Positions 1 to 10,768 are shown, numbered from the stretch's first letter. The stretch: 64,000 bases of DNA from Utricularia gibba (GCA_002189035.1 NEEC01000004.1:5208001-5272000), one strand, 5' to 3'. Notes: generated from the sequence alone by a model not told the origin. Numbers and translations are program-made.

Positions 1-2359
1 GCGGAAATCGCGCCCTTCTCCCAGAAGTCACGAGCCATGCCTAACACTTAGACTTCAACCGAGGTCCCTTTTAGGCGCGCGGATGCACGGTTGTATCTAG
101 GTTAGGGATGACCAAACATCACCGTCGTATATCATATTTCTGTATAGTTCTGAACATAGGTATATTAAAAATATAATACACGTATTTTAAATATTTTTTA
201 ATTTTTAAAACAATTAATAATGATTTAGATCACATTTTCTAAAATTATAGCACATGACTTATATTATATATCACGACCCACACTCTTCATATTCAATATT
301 TTTCAATTTAGGTATTCAATCATCATAATTTACTTTCTTAATTTTTAAGAAAAATACTTCATACAATATCAAATTTATCTTTTTATTTAAGTACGTATAT
401 TCTTCTATCTATAATATAGTACATTCTATCCAAATTTTTGTTCTTATATTCTTCTCTATTTAGACATTTAGTACCCTTTCTAAGTGACTCTTGTACTAGC
501 ATTGACAAGATACGGGTTTTATTCTAATAACAAATGTCACCATTTATATTTTACTTGTACAATATTGTTCGTTTTGATCAATAAAATCTCATAGTTTTAT
601 TTTCTATTTTTTCAAGAAAAATGCCTTATAAAAAATTATGAGAATCTATATATTTAACCACATATTATCTTACATACGTAAATAATATGGGATATCATTT
701 ACAGTTTTGAATTTATATATATAAAAGTATACTTATTTTAATGTCTTAATTAAAAATAAATAAATTTAAGATCTAGATCATAAAAATAGAAAACTTTGGT
801 TTACAAAATTATATACTATAAATTATTTCTTAAATTTTATAATTAATTTATTAACTATCAGATTTTAAAAATATAATATAATTAATATTAATCAACGCCT
901 ACTTGATTTGAAACTCGGATTCCGGATATTTTTGCAATATTATTTACTATTTTAAGGTTTGGGTTTGCAATAATTGTGAGTACCGCTTTTAGTTTTTATA
1001 ATCAAGGATGACGTTGACATGATGTGGGTCCCTTCACGTTGACGGAAAGAGAAGGAGTGGTTCACCCACTGCGTGGCGATCGGCTCCAAAGCCAGCTACT
1101 GAGCCGGAATTATTGTCCTCCTTTTAGTGCTAACTAGAATGTCTATTATTGGAATTATTTTCTTTATTTTATTATAAAGTAAACTAAAATGGCAACTTCT
1201 TTCTTTCCTCCTTATATATTATTTATTTATTTTCTCTAAAATTTCCATCAATGAAATTAAATAAAGTGTTTTTTCTTCAAATAAAACAACTAGTACTTTA
1301 GGTCTATCAAAATTATAATTTTGATGAAAAATTTGTTAAAATAAACCAAGCATGTGATGATGCACGCTAAAACCTTATAAATTGCAATTTCTTGGTCACA
1401 TTAATTGGTCATATGTGAGAGTTAATGAGTGGTTTGATGAGATTTTGACCTTTTTCATCATTCAATTTTAGGCTGTATTTTGTTAATGAAAATGGGAAAA
1501 AAATTTAGTCAGGTTTAAATTAATGTGACATATATATGGATTTGTTTTTTAAGGTTACAAGTGAGATTAAATAAAATAAGGTAAGGGGAGTGTGGTTTTA
1601 AATGAATATATTTATGTTGAATTAAAAAAAACTATGTGATCATGAATTTATTTAAATCTATGAAAGAAATATCTTATAATTTATAGTTTTATTTTTAAAT
1701 TTAATTAATACTATCAATCAAACGCTATCTTATTTGAAGAAGCCTTTTATTATGGACCTGGAATTTGTATTGGGCTGCCACCTCAAAAGGCCTGTAAATA
1801 CCTTCGGGTGTTATGATAAAGCATCGTGGGCCCGGAATCATTTAATTTTTTATAATAATAAAATATTAAACGTGGGCTTTTTCAATTCATTGAAGGGACA
1901 TGATTAAAATATTTAAAAAAGGAGAATTGCACAATAATTGAATAATTAGTTGGAATTTAATAAACGGAAGCGCACATTCCTAGGAAGTGGTTATTGGTTT
2001 TGTGTGCATTCTTGTATTTAAAAATATATTGCTTTTTTAAGCAGTGGCCACAGACCACAGCCGCAGCCAGACAGACATTGCAGTCACACCGCACGTGTCC
2101 ATGGTCACAATTCTGCTAAAGACACGTGCGTTTCTAAAAATGGCCGTCTTAGTTGGAATTGTTTCGAAAATGGGTTTCAAAAAAAACGATCATGCTAATT
2201 ATGACATGTGCTCCAAAAAATTAAATTTTGGAACATTCTTGTATGAAACCTTTGGAGTAGTTTTAAATTGTGATAAACAAAAACACTTATTGAAGATATT
2301 TTTTTTTGAACACATATTTCATTATCTCATTGACAATCTAGATCTTAAAAACTTTTAGA
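1..2359. other. AT-rich intergenic DNA, no gene seen
   Basis: I see no coding sequence, RNA gene or clear mobile element here. The stretch is strongly AT-rich with many stop codons in all frames. The longest open frame near its end (from 2044) needs a GTG start, has no homology that I recognise and runs into poly-A/T tracts, so I do not call it. Confidence 0.6.
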
Positions 2360-2573
2360 TGTGTTTGGTAGAAAGAATAAAAAGATAGAGTTAAATAAAA
2401 AAAATAGTATATTTGATAGGTGCTATAAATTAAATTATACTTAGTATAATTTATATCATGAATATGTAATAAAATAATAAAAAAAAGAATTAACATAAAA
2501 TTATACTGTCATATACCATCTTTTTATATACCACATCTTATCTCTGGTATAATTTATCCATGTACCAAACACA
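2360..2573. mobile_element. MITE-like element with short terminal inverted repeats
   Basis: The left end reads TGTGTTTGGTA and the right end TACCAAACACA, a perfect 11-base inverted pair about 214 bp apart. The interior is AT-rich and non-coding. This size and architecture fit a non-autonomous DNA transposon (MITE). I could not define a target-site duplication with confidence, so the superfamily is open. Confidence 0.6.
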
Positions 2574-2598
2574 CTCTTAATATTACCAAATCTTAAAA

Positions 2599-2965
2599 GC
2601 TGTGTTTGGTACGTGGATTTTGATTTAACCCGGATTTAGTTTTATTTTAATTTAAATAAATACTTTTTATTGATTTAAAAGATTATTATTACTTGATTGA
2701 TGGATATAATTTATTTGAATTGTAAACGATTACACTTTTGATACCATAGATAAATATTGGGTATTTAATTATTTTAGTAACAATAGCCAGGTTTAGCTGA
2801 TGTAAACAATTTACATCAGCTAAACTTACTTAGAATATGTAAACCAATGAATACGGGTTTTAGCCGGGTTTAGGAACAATGGACAGGTTTATATTTACCA
2901 ATTTGTAATCTACATTCCAAATTTAGGTTTGAAAATCTACCCTAACCGACGTATCAAATGCGACC
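2599..2965. mobile_element. Second, degenerate TIR element with an internal hairpin
   Basis: It begins CTGTGTTTGGTACGT, the same TGTGTTTGGTA terminus as the element just upstream, and ends near ACGTATCAAATGCGA, a degraded inverse of it. Between the ends lies a perfect 16-bp inverted repeat (2791-2806 and 2810-2825, arm GTTTAGCTGATGTAAA, 3-base loop). It is probably an older relative of the 2360 element. The boundaries are approximate. Confidence 0.45.
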
Positions 2966-3428
2966 AAAATGTTTTAGATCCGTTTCTAAAAATAGCGGGT
3001 ACTCGGACTGCCCAGATTTTACAGCCGGGTTGAGTTTGGATCCGTTTGGACAAGTCAAACTCCATTACAGACCCAATTTTGTTGGCACGAGCCCTCGTCG
3101 AGGAGCCTCTTCGTTTTTAATGCGGGGGTAACTATGGGATCGAAAACGTTGGTTTTATGTCTGAGAATGTTGTCCGAGTCACTCGAGCTTCGGCTAAAAC
3201 GTCATCGTTACGTGCCCGGTTCTGAAACCTGTAAGAGTACGTGGAATTGAAAAGTATGGGCCACAGAATAGTGAAGTTCCGTGCTTGACTGAGTTTCCCT
3301 TTTGGCTTCGCAGACATAACTTGGACCCGGGATCTTGGCCTTCTCTCCGCATGTTCCTAATGCTGCGACATCTGTGGATGCCCGTGGAAAGGGCAGCCCA
3401 AAAATGGGTTCAAATGGGAGATTCCAAA
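2966..3428. other. Intergenic, nothing recognised
   Basis: Mixed-composition DNA between the TIR element and the tandem repeat. Short open frames on both strands overlap each other and match no family that I know. Confidence 0.5.
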
Positions 3429-3716
3429 AGTGTTGAAATTAAGTGTCTAATTACATTGAACGAGTAAACGTGTAGTTTGACAGATCAGATTAGAAATAGT
3501 TAGAAATAATTAATTACAAATGATTTATACTTTTTTTATATATTTAATTATTTCATTTCACTAGATATCAGAAGTGTTAAAATTAAGGATCCAATTGGAT
3601 TGAACGAGTACAACTGTAGTTTGATAGATCAGATTAGAAAAAAATAAGAATAAGTAATTACTAATAATCTGTAATTTTATATATATTTAATTATTTTCTA
3701 TCATTATTTCACTTAT
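3429..3716. repeat. Two-copy tandem repeat, period about 144 bp
   Basis: Copy one begins AGTGTTGAAATTAAG at 3429 and copy two AGTGTTAAAATTAAG at 3573. Both then share a segment containing TTGAACGAGTA and AGATCAGATTAGAAA, followed by an AT-rich tail. The copies differ by many substitutions and small indels, so the duplication is old. Non-coding. Confidence 0.7.
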
Positions 3717-4415
3717 AAGTTTTGATATGAAATTATTTGTTCTAATAAAAAGAGACGATTTTATGTTCTATAAAGTATTTAAATTATTTATTTTTATATG
3801 AACATAAGATTGTTATATAAGTTTAAAAAGTGTGTGTTTAAAAGATATTATATTTGTTAGATACGTTAGAAAATGGAAATCAAATATTGGTTCATTAAGA
3901 AAACTCGAAAAGAGTTTTGAAATATATAATCTTCAAATACACCAAATCTTTGTGTGTTATTGCAAAAATAGTTTTATTATGAAATATCCTCAATTTCTAT
4001 GTTATTTTTCAACAAAGAATTTTAAATGAGTAGTTTTCAAAAAGACATTCCAAAGGAATGTATTATTTAATACACAAGTCATTATCAAGTCTATAAAAAG
4101 AGGGAAAAAGTCAACAAAGGGAAAAAAAATCAGACAGAGGGACCTAAGTTCAAGCATGAACGAGAGGGTAGGGTGCATTTTGAGTTGGATTACTGTGCAC
4201 TCATCCACGTCCCTCGCCAGTTGGATGGAGATTGATCTGAAAAAGAAGCCAGACAGTGAAATTGACGATTTGGCGTCGTGTTTTTAGAGGGAGGAGCGCC
4301 GAGGAACGATTCAACGTGTTTGAAATATATACTGTGCAGTCTGCATGCAGCAAACTTGACCTGGAAACTTTCCATGCAGCTTCTGAAACCCTGAAATTTC
4401 CACAACTTCTCAGGC
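3717..4415. other. Intergenic DNA and promoter region of the peptide precursor gene
   Basis: No gene seen. The proximal part becomes less AT-rich from about 4130 and leads into the TATA box of the next gene. Short antisense frames around 4190-4431 have no recognisable homology. Confidence 0.5.
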
Positions 4416-4422
4416 TATAAAT
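4416..4422 (+). promoter_or_regulatory. TATA box of the peptide precursor gene
   Basis: TATAAAT lies about 100 bases upstream of the ATG at 4518. A start site about 30 bases downstream would leave a leader of roughly 70 nt. It also argues against the earlier in-frame ATG at 4422, which overlaps the TATA box and could not be in the transcript. Confidence 0.65.
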
Positions 4423-4517
4423 TGCAGCCAAACGATGTTACTCTCCATCTCATTCAAGGATCCCATTCAGTAAATTCGATTCTGACTCCTGTGTTCTGTC
4501 CCTTCAAACTAGTGAAG

Positions 4518-5264
4518 ATGCTGCTGCGTCTATTTGTTTGCGTATCTGTGCTGTTTTCGATGTGTTCCTCGAGCGTTTATTGTGCACGTCCCAATCCAGG
4601 GAATAACAGGGAACCTCTTTACGAGATCCGTGAAATGACTAATGAGGCTACAGGGCGTGGTGGAGAGATGAAGTTAAGGAAGTTGGGACCAAGTTTTTAC
4701 AGTTTTTTCGGAGGGATCAAGGTCTCCGGTCCGAGCCCTCCTAATGGGAACGAGAACAAGAATGGTGATATTTTGGGCGAACGAAAGGTCTCTGGCTCGA
4801 GCCCTCCTGGTGGAAATGCATACAAAGATGCTGACGTGGATGGGAATGCAAACAAAGACGCCGGGATTTGGGGAGAAAGGAAGGACTCCGGCCCGAGCCC
4901 TCCCAATGGAAACGGATACGAAGATGCTGATGCACTTCTGGGTGGGAGGAAGGACTCCGAGGGGCCAAGCCCTCCGGATGGAAACCAGGACAAAGAAGCC
5001 GGGATTTTGAGCGAACGGAAGGACACCGAGGGACCTAGCCCTCCCGATGGAAACCAGGACAAAGACGCCGGGATTTTGGGCGAACGGAAGGACACCGAGG
5101 GACCTAGCCCTCCCGATGGAAACCAGGACAAAGACGCCGGGATTTTGGGCGAACGGAAGGACACCGAGGGAACTAGCCCTCCCGATGGAAACCAGGACAA
5201 AGACGCCGGGATTTCGGGAGAAAGGAAGGACTCCGGCCCGAGCCCCGGTGACGGCCGTCACTAA
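4518..5264 (+). CDS. Secreted repeat protein, putative multi-copy PIP-type (SGPS) signalling peptide precursor
   Basis: Intronless 248-residue protein. Residues 1-23 form a hydrophobic signal peptide (LLRLFVCVSVLF core, then Ala-Arg). From about residue 67 to the end it is built of eight tandem units. Each begins with a basic ERK/GIK stretch followed by a (S/E)GPSPP(N/D)GN core, with a glycine/aspartate-rich linker; the last unit ends the protein as KDSGPSPGDGRH. PIP and PIP-like plant peptides are known to carry a C-terminal SGPSPxGxGH-type motif released from a secreted precursor; the ending here has the same length, proline positions and terminal His. Seven of the eight units lie upstream of that end, which is unusual because family precursors usually carry one or two. 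The ERK before each unit could be a processing site (inference). The start is set by the TATA position. It could alternatively be a proline-rich wall protein. Confidence 0.7.
   Translation: MLLRLFVCVSVLFSMCSSSVYCARPNPGNNREPLYEIREMTNEATGRGGEMKLRKLGPSFYSFFGGIKVSGPSPPNGNENKNGDILGERKVSGSSPPGGNAYKDADVDGNANKDAGIWGERKDSGPSPPNGNGYEDADALLGGRKDSEGPSPPDGNQDKEAGILSERKDTEGPSPPDGNQDKDAGILGERKDTEGPSPPDGNQDKDAGILGERKDTEGTSPPDGNQDKDAGISGERKDSGPSPGDGRH
4716..5250 (+). repeat. Coding tandem repeat, 69-bp unit
   Basis: In-frame tandem array inside the peptide precursor. Units four to seven (about 4951-5227) are near identical at 69 bp, with only a few substitutions, so they expanded recently. Units one to three are diverged and unit two has an internal extension (an extra DGNANKDAG-like block). 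The opposite strand is open for long stretches only because of this composition and repeat. Confidence 0.85.
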
Positions 5265-5567
5265 TCGACGGGATAGTCGCGCTGATGTTCATTGCTCCAG
5301 CGCCTTCGTGATTCATTTGTTTATTTGATTCTATGTTTAAATAAAGTGATATTTATTTCTCTTCATTTATTTTTTTATTTGATTTAAATTTTGAATAAAT
5401 GACACGTGGCACGGACGCCATCAGGACGAAGGTGAAGACAAAACGTATCACACGCACTCGCAGACAGAGTTGCCTGAGAGAGGAGAATTAGCGGTGTCGG
5501 TGGATTTTGTAGGGTAGTAGTCTCTTGTGACGAAGGGAGTTCCATGTCTCCGGTGACGGAGTTTCTC

Positions 5568-5876
5568 ATGGAAGGTGGCGGCGCCGCGGGGGCGGTGTCT
5601 GGCCACGGGTGGCGAAGCGAGAAGAAGCCGTACAAGCCGAAATCAGGGAGCCCAATAAGCGGTCACGAATTCGGCTGGGGTCGTCCTCCACATCTGAGGC
5701 GGCGGCGCACGCCTACGACACCGCAGTCTACTTCCTGCGAGGGCCGACGGCGAAGCTCACAATATCCCCGGCGAAGTCTCCACCGGGGGTTTGAGGGATC
5801 TCTCTCTCTACTGTGGCTACATGGGAGAAGGCGGCGGAGGTGGGAGCCATGTTGAAAGTGATTGAAGCTATCTACG
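5568..5876 (+). pseudogene. Broken AP2/ERF gene (ERF010/011-like, DREB A-5 type)
   Basis: The ATG at 5568 opens MEGGG..., like members of this ERF subgroup. After KKPYK the frame moves into a second reading frame that encodes [12 protein letters not shown], then [22 protein letters not shown], the second half of an ERF domain. About 35 bases that should encode the GIRMRKWGKWV segment (strands 1-2, the main DNA-contact part) are missing, which also breaks the frame. A stop follows soon after (SPPGV then stop); beyond it a homologue of the subgroup's ATxxKKAxEVGA motif can still be read (AEVGAMLKV). Homology ends near 5876 at the edge of an LTR-like patch. The lesions are large, so I regard this as a true pseudogene. 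Confidence 0.75.
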
Positions 5877-6260
5877 TGCTCTTTACTCATTCATCTTGCT
5901 CAATCACATCAGCTACAAATAAGGAGACTTGTTCCAGTTATTCCATCATTGTAGTACATCAGACTTGTTCCACTCTTCCATCATTCTATTTGATCTATTC
6001 CAATCTGTTGGTCAAATACCGATTCACTAGATCTCCATTTTTCACGTTGAGTTAGTTGGTACAGTAGTATAAATAGGTTACTTGTATTGTTTGCAATTCT
6101 CATTCACTTTTTTCTTGTTAAAGCTTTTGCAATCAATGCCTCTCCTCTTCTTTTGTCGGTTCCCTTGTTGTCCTTTTGTTGAGAGCAGCCATCATCTCCT
6201 TCGTTACTGTTTGTTGAGAGCAGCCACCATCAGTGTCATTGCACTGAAACCATCGTCTGT
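5877..6260. mobile_element. Possible retrotransposon LTR fragment
   Basis: The stretch has the look of a plant Ty1-copia LTR: pyrimidine-rich DNA, GTTAGTTGGTACAGTAG, a TATAAATAGG box at about 6070, then a T-rich leader. Small internal duplications are visible (TTGTTGAGAGCAGCCA at about 6176 and 6211; ACTTGTTCCA at about 5928 and 5964). No TG...CA termini or target-site duplication could be fixed and no retroviral-type protein is present, so this is weak. Confidence 0.3.
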
Positions 6261-7581
6261 TTTTCGGTATAACAAGCCAGAGTCGATGCTCTTCACTCAA
6301 AAGTCGCGAAACCGGCGGCGCGCTCGCATAACGACAAAATTGATCTGAACAAGAAGCCCGACCCTGAAATCGAACTCACCTGAACCGACGCCTGCATTTG
6401 GAATAACGACCGAATCTTTCCGGCGAGGTTCGTTTGTATATTTTTTCTTGGCTCCACTGTTTGCAGCGTTGAAAGACACCATTTCATCTCAGGCATATGG
6501 GGAGCCTCTGCGATGACGCCGAGCCGGTTCTGTGTACGGATTGATAACGGGCCTGGCACGTGAATCCGGCCCAAATATTGGGCTTGGACCCGGATTTAGA
6601 CGCCCATGATAGTGGACAACGAGGATAAAATTTCCCCACGTGAGCGTCACGTGCGCGCAAAGACAAATAACCTCCCTTAAATTAACAGCGTTATCCCGCA
6701 TTCATGAGTTGTACGCCAGAGTACTGGTCCCGTTGCGTGGCCCGGAGCCAGTTTCGCGCTACGGTGGGACGCGCACCCCGGCGGCCTGGTTAAGCGCCGG
6801 CGGTGAGGAGCGGTTCGGCTAGCGTGGTTGTTCTTAAGTAAATGACGTTTTTAACCCCTGATCCCGGTGGGAATCCGGCAGTAAAACTAGAGCAAATAAC
6901 GCTTACATGGCTCTCCGGTTTTTAAAGCAACCAGGGGGATAGAAACGTCTCAAAGGTAAAAAAAAGTGTTTACCGTTGGTTCCAGGTGCGCCGATCAAGA
7001 GAACCGTGGTCACCGTCGGGTACTCTTGGTTTCCACATTTTTGGAAACGGGGTACTCACAGCGGGGTCAGTAGAGGCAGTTCACGTCGGAGAGTTGCTCA
7101 ATGACTATCAATGGAAGGCGCGCCACCGCGAATACGGACCTGTGAGGCCCATGTGAACCCTCATCTTCGTGGAAGAGTCACAGGGCTTACGAGTTACAGG
7201 CTTGGGGAGTCTGTGTGTGGACAATGGAGTCAGGGAGGAGAGCATGGAATTATAAAATGGAAATAGTTGTTTGGAGCGCATTGGTGACTTGATGGGGCAT
7301 GTGGTGTGTGTGATGCATGAACAGAACCCTTTTCTCTCCGAGGAGAAAAAGCCAACTTGTCTCTGTTGATCAACAGTGGTTTTCACAGTGGAACGTCTTC
7401 TGCTTTGGGCCAGACATTTGTGGACTCTTTAGAGATCTGGTGAAGGTGTTAGTTTATTGGGGTGTTTTCTAGGTTTCAAGTGTGGAAGGGAGACCGGGTT
7501 CTTACTTCTTAGTGTGAACAAGGAAATGGAAGGGATTAGCTGACTCGAGATTCGGTTTCTCTGGTTCTCCTGGTGTTGAGA
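6261..7581. other. Intergenic DNA and leader of the AP2 gene
   Basis: No gene recognised. Small frames on both strands (for example 6293-6574 minus and 6640-6822 plus) lack homology. The last 200 bases are likely the promoter and 5'UTR of the AP2 gene that starts at 7582. Confidence 0.5.
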
Positions 7582-9090
7582 ATGTGGGATCTTAGCGGTT
7601 TGCCGGATCGAGGAAGGGGTGAAGATTACGACGAGAAGGGAAAGTGGGTTGGATCCGTTTCGAATTCCGGTTCATCGGCGGTTGTTGCAACGGAAGACGA
7701 GTACGGAGAAGCCACCGACGGTGGCAAGCGGAGTAGAACAACTGGGGTTGCCTCCTCGCCAGTGACGCGACAGTTTTTTCCGTTGTCGGACACGGAAACA
7801 CTTGTAGGTTGTGGCGGTGGGGTGAAACCACCGGATTTTCAGAGGGCTCATTGGGTGGGCGTTCAATTCGTCCAACCTGAACTCCCCGGCGGCGGTGGCC
7901 TGAGTCCCATGCCGGAAACGCAACAACCCCTCAAGAAAAGCCGCCGCGGGCCACGTTCCAGGAGCTCCCAATATCGCGGCGTCACGTTTTACCGGCGAAC
8001 CGGCCGCTGGGAATCCCACATATGGTAATAGCCAATCGTTCAAATCAAATAAACAACCAACCGAACCACATTTCTTTAACATCGACTTGTAATCGCTCGC
8101 AGGGATTGTGGAAAACAAGTTTATTTAGGTACCCTGTCCAGATTTCGCCATCTTCCCTGTTCTTCAGTGTTCTTAATGACAATGCGATTCTTCATTTACA
8201 GGCGGATTCGACACAGCCACGCTGCTGCGAGGTCTGTAAGACGAGTTCACAGCTTCTTAAGACAAATGAATGGGACTCTTACATTCTGATCACCTGTTAA
8301 TCACAGAGCTTATGACAGAGCAGCGATCAAGTTCAGGGGAATGGAAGCAGATACAAACTTCAGTTTACAGGATTACGAAGATGACTTTAAACAGGTATAC
8401 TAACTTTTCTTCCGTAATCAAGTGAAGGATCTTTCTTCTGACAGAGGGGTCATCTTAATTTCCAGATGAGGAATCTTACAAAGGAGGAATTCTTGCATGT
8501 TCTGAGGAGACAAAGCACAGGTTACCCAAAAGGAAGTTCTCTGTACAGAGGAGTGAATTTACACAAATGTGGGAGATGGGAAGCCAGAATGGGGCAGTTC
8601 TTTGGGAAAAAGTGATCTTTTCCCCCCGGTTTCTGATTTGTAAAACACTGATCTTTTAACTGGTTTTTGTTGCATTTTTCCAGATACGTCTACCTGGGCT
8701 TGTTCGATACCGAAATCGAAGCTGCACGGTGAGTTTGCTTGGTGAGTTCATGAAACTGCTCCTCAAGAATCGCTATTGATCGATCGTTTCTGGTTCAGGG
8801 CTTACGATAGAGCTGCAATCAGATGCAATGGCAAGGAAGCCGTCACAAACTTCGATCCCAGCACCTATGAAGATGAACTCAGCGCAGCAGGAGGATCAGG
8901 TGCAGCACAGTAACACCAGCTCCTGTTTCCCGATCTTCGTCTCCGGCCCCATCTCATAATCCCCGACGAGCTCCAAACTTTTGCAGGGACGCAGGCCGCA
9001 AGGGATTCTCCAGCACAGCACAATCTAGATCTCACCTTAGGGAGCTCCAGCAATGAAACAGGGGGTTTGCAGCTGCTGATCAGTAGGTGA
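7582..9090 (+). CDS. Two-AP2-domain transcription factor, euAP2/TOE type, with one frame break
   Basis: Nuclear DNA-binding factor of the APETALA2/TOE group, repressors of flowering and floral patterning under miR172 control. Exons read as 7582-8024, 8103-8128 (26 nt), 8202-8231, 8307-8394, 8466-8611, 8684-8728, 8799-8899 and 8987-9090. Exon 1 gives MWDLSG..., a basic nuclear signal [12 protein letters not shown] and the first [18 protein letters not shown]. Exons 2-4 complete domain 1 ([14 protein letters not shown] ... [12 protein letters not shown]); exons 5-7 give domain 2 ([19 protein letters not shown] ... [12 protein letters not shown]). Exon 8 carries an EAR-like LDLTLG. Exon 3 reads ACAGCCACGCTGCTGCG where the family has GCC CAC GCT; one C is missing at 8217-8218, shifting the frame inside domain 1. 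The protein also ends early, before the miR172 site. Either an assembly error or a disabled copy. Confidence 0.8.
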
Positions 9091-9134
9091 TGAAGCGCGA
9101 AACCGCATAAGAGTTCTGCAAGAAGAAGCTCCTG

Positions 9135-9155
9135 CTGCAGCATCATCATGATTCC
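9135..9155 (+). promoter_or_regulatory. miR172 target site
   Basis: CTGCAGCATCATCATGATTC plus C, 21 bases, matches the AP2/TOE miR172 site except for a T in place of G at the fifteenth base and the last base. Against miR172a the unpaired miRNA positions would be 1, 7 and 21; positions 8-20, including the 10-11 cleavage point, pair. In most euAP2 genes the site is inside the coding region. Here it follows the stop codon at 9090, and the G-to-T change would itself make TGA in the usual frame. Confidence 0.75.
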
Positions 9156-10486
9156 ACCAAGCCCACCACAGAACTGGAATCTCATCGCAACTATTCGTCT
9201 CTTCCATCCTTCACATCATGTCTTGTGCTCAAACAAGCAGTCCTATCTCTACTAATAATAACATCTGTAAAATATTTATATACAAAAATAATTCAATGTT
9301 ATGGTTGAAAAAATTCCAGATTTACATATAAAATAAGAAAATTGAAAGCACTTGTGTCACAAAGATTGCATTTTTCTTCTTTTTTATATTCGTTCAGGAG
9401 GAGGTATTGTGAGCATCAATTGGAAAAATGAACATCAAGATATAAAATTTATATTTATAGTTTCAAAATGATGGCCATGGATGTGGTCATCCCAATTGCC
9501 ATGTCATGTCCCTCTCACATCATGCTACAGTTGATTAATAGGATATCATTGCCACATCATTTGAGAGATGAAAGTGTTGATTGAGATATTTTTTATATTT
9601 AAAATTGATAATTATTTTCCCTAATGCCAAAATATTACCATAGTTTCAAAATTTTCTATAATTTTACCTCGTTTTTAATTAAATAAAAATCTTGGATAAA
9701 AAGCATGTACCATACACTATCAATTTTCCGTGTTTCGGTTTCAGTTTCGGATAGATATCATATACCTGATTTCTCTATATTAAATGCATTCGATTCATCA
9801 AAGTACATTTTGTGTATGTTATTGGGCCATGACTCGGCCCATTTAACCCAAGAAGGGGAGGTGGGCTATTTGAACAAGAATTGTCATGGGGCCGGCTAAG
9901 CGGAGAATCCACAAGGCCTGGGCCACTTAAGTCGTGATCGAATTGTGGGCCAGCCTTTGCAAGAGTGTCTTTTGGGGGCCCACTGGTGACAAGGTTTAGG
10001 TTCCCATCTTGATCACGTATTTACTTCTTTAGCTTTCTAATTTTGCCATCAGAAAGTGGATTGACACACCACAAACACATTGCTAATTAATTCCCATTTT
10101 CAATCGCATTTATTAATTTCACGTCGTGGATTCCCCCCTTTAATTATTTTCATCCCCTGTCCGAAATAAATGAATTCCAAAAATAGAAAAAAATGGATTT
10201 TTTTAATTTTTTATTGTGGAAGAGTAATTCAAAAATTGGGATTTTTTTTTTTTGTGAAATAATAATCTAGTGAGGCTTGAAGGTGCCTTCGAATACATGC
10301 CGTGTATGTCACGCGCCTCGCTTTCACGTGTTGTAGTAGCGAAGGAATGACGTGAAATGGGCGGAGGTTGACACGGGCTAACGACACCCGCTAATGGACA
10401 CCGAAAAGTGAATCCGGACTCGGGTCTCGTTTAAAAAAACCCGACCCGATTAGAAGTGAGATTCCGTTCCACTGTAGTGGTCGTTG
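9156..10486. other. Intergenic DNA
   Basis: AP2 3'UTR to about 9300, then AT-rich DNA with no gene that I recognise. Several TGGGCC/GGCCCA motifs occur at 9820-9990. A 64-codon frame at 9705 has no homology. Confidence 0.5.
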
Positions 10487-10496
10487 TCTATATATA
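10487..10496 (+). promoter_or_regulatory. TATA box of the FPP gene
   Basis: TCTATATATA, about 270 bases upstream of the FPP start codon. The interval to the ATG contains a plausible 5'UTR intron (a stretch rich in T ending in AG before 10769), but its borders are not certain. Confidence 0.5.
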
Positions 10497-10768
10497 CGAT
10501 GGTGTGTGTATTTAATAGCAAGCATTGAGCGAGTCATCGCCATGGTTGAAGAAGGGAAGTGCTGGATTCTGCATTTCGCTGTCGCCGCACAGGTTTCGTT
10601 CGAGTTTGTAAATGCATCGTCGTTTAATGATCTCTGCATTATTCGTCGAGAATGTTTTTTTCTTTTTTGGTTCTGATTGATTTCGTTGTAGGTTTTGGTT
10701 ACGTTCATTGCGAGTTTTGGGTTGTAAGTGGTGTAATTTTGGCAGGACTTACTGGAAAACTAGGAAAC

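Noticed and set aside
2044-2358. 104-codon open frame in AT-rich DNA
   Set aside because: Starts on GTG, low complexity at the end, no family match, partly within a MITE-like region.
4716-5250. Direct repeats resembling a CRISPR array
   Set aside because: Repeats are contiguous, in-frame and coding, with no spacers; the DNA is a plant nuclear genome.
4674-5261. Long antisense frames opposite the peptide precursor
   Set aside because: Produced by the GC-rich 69-bp repeat; three minus frames are open at once, and only the plus strand has a signal peptide and TATA box.
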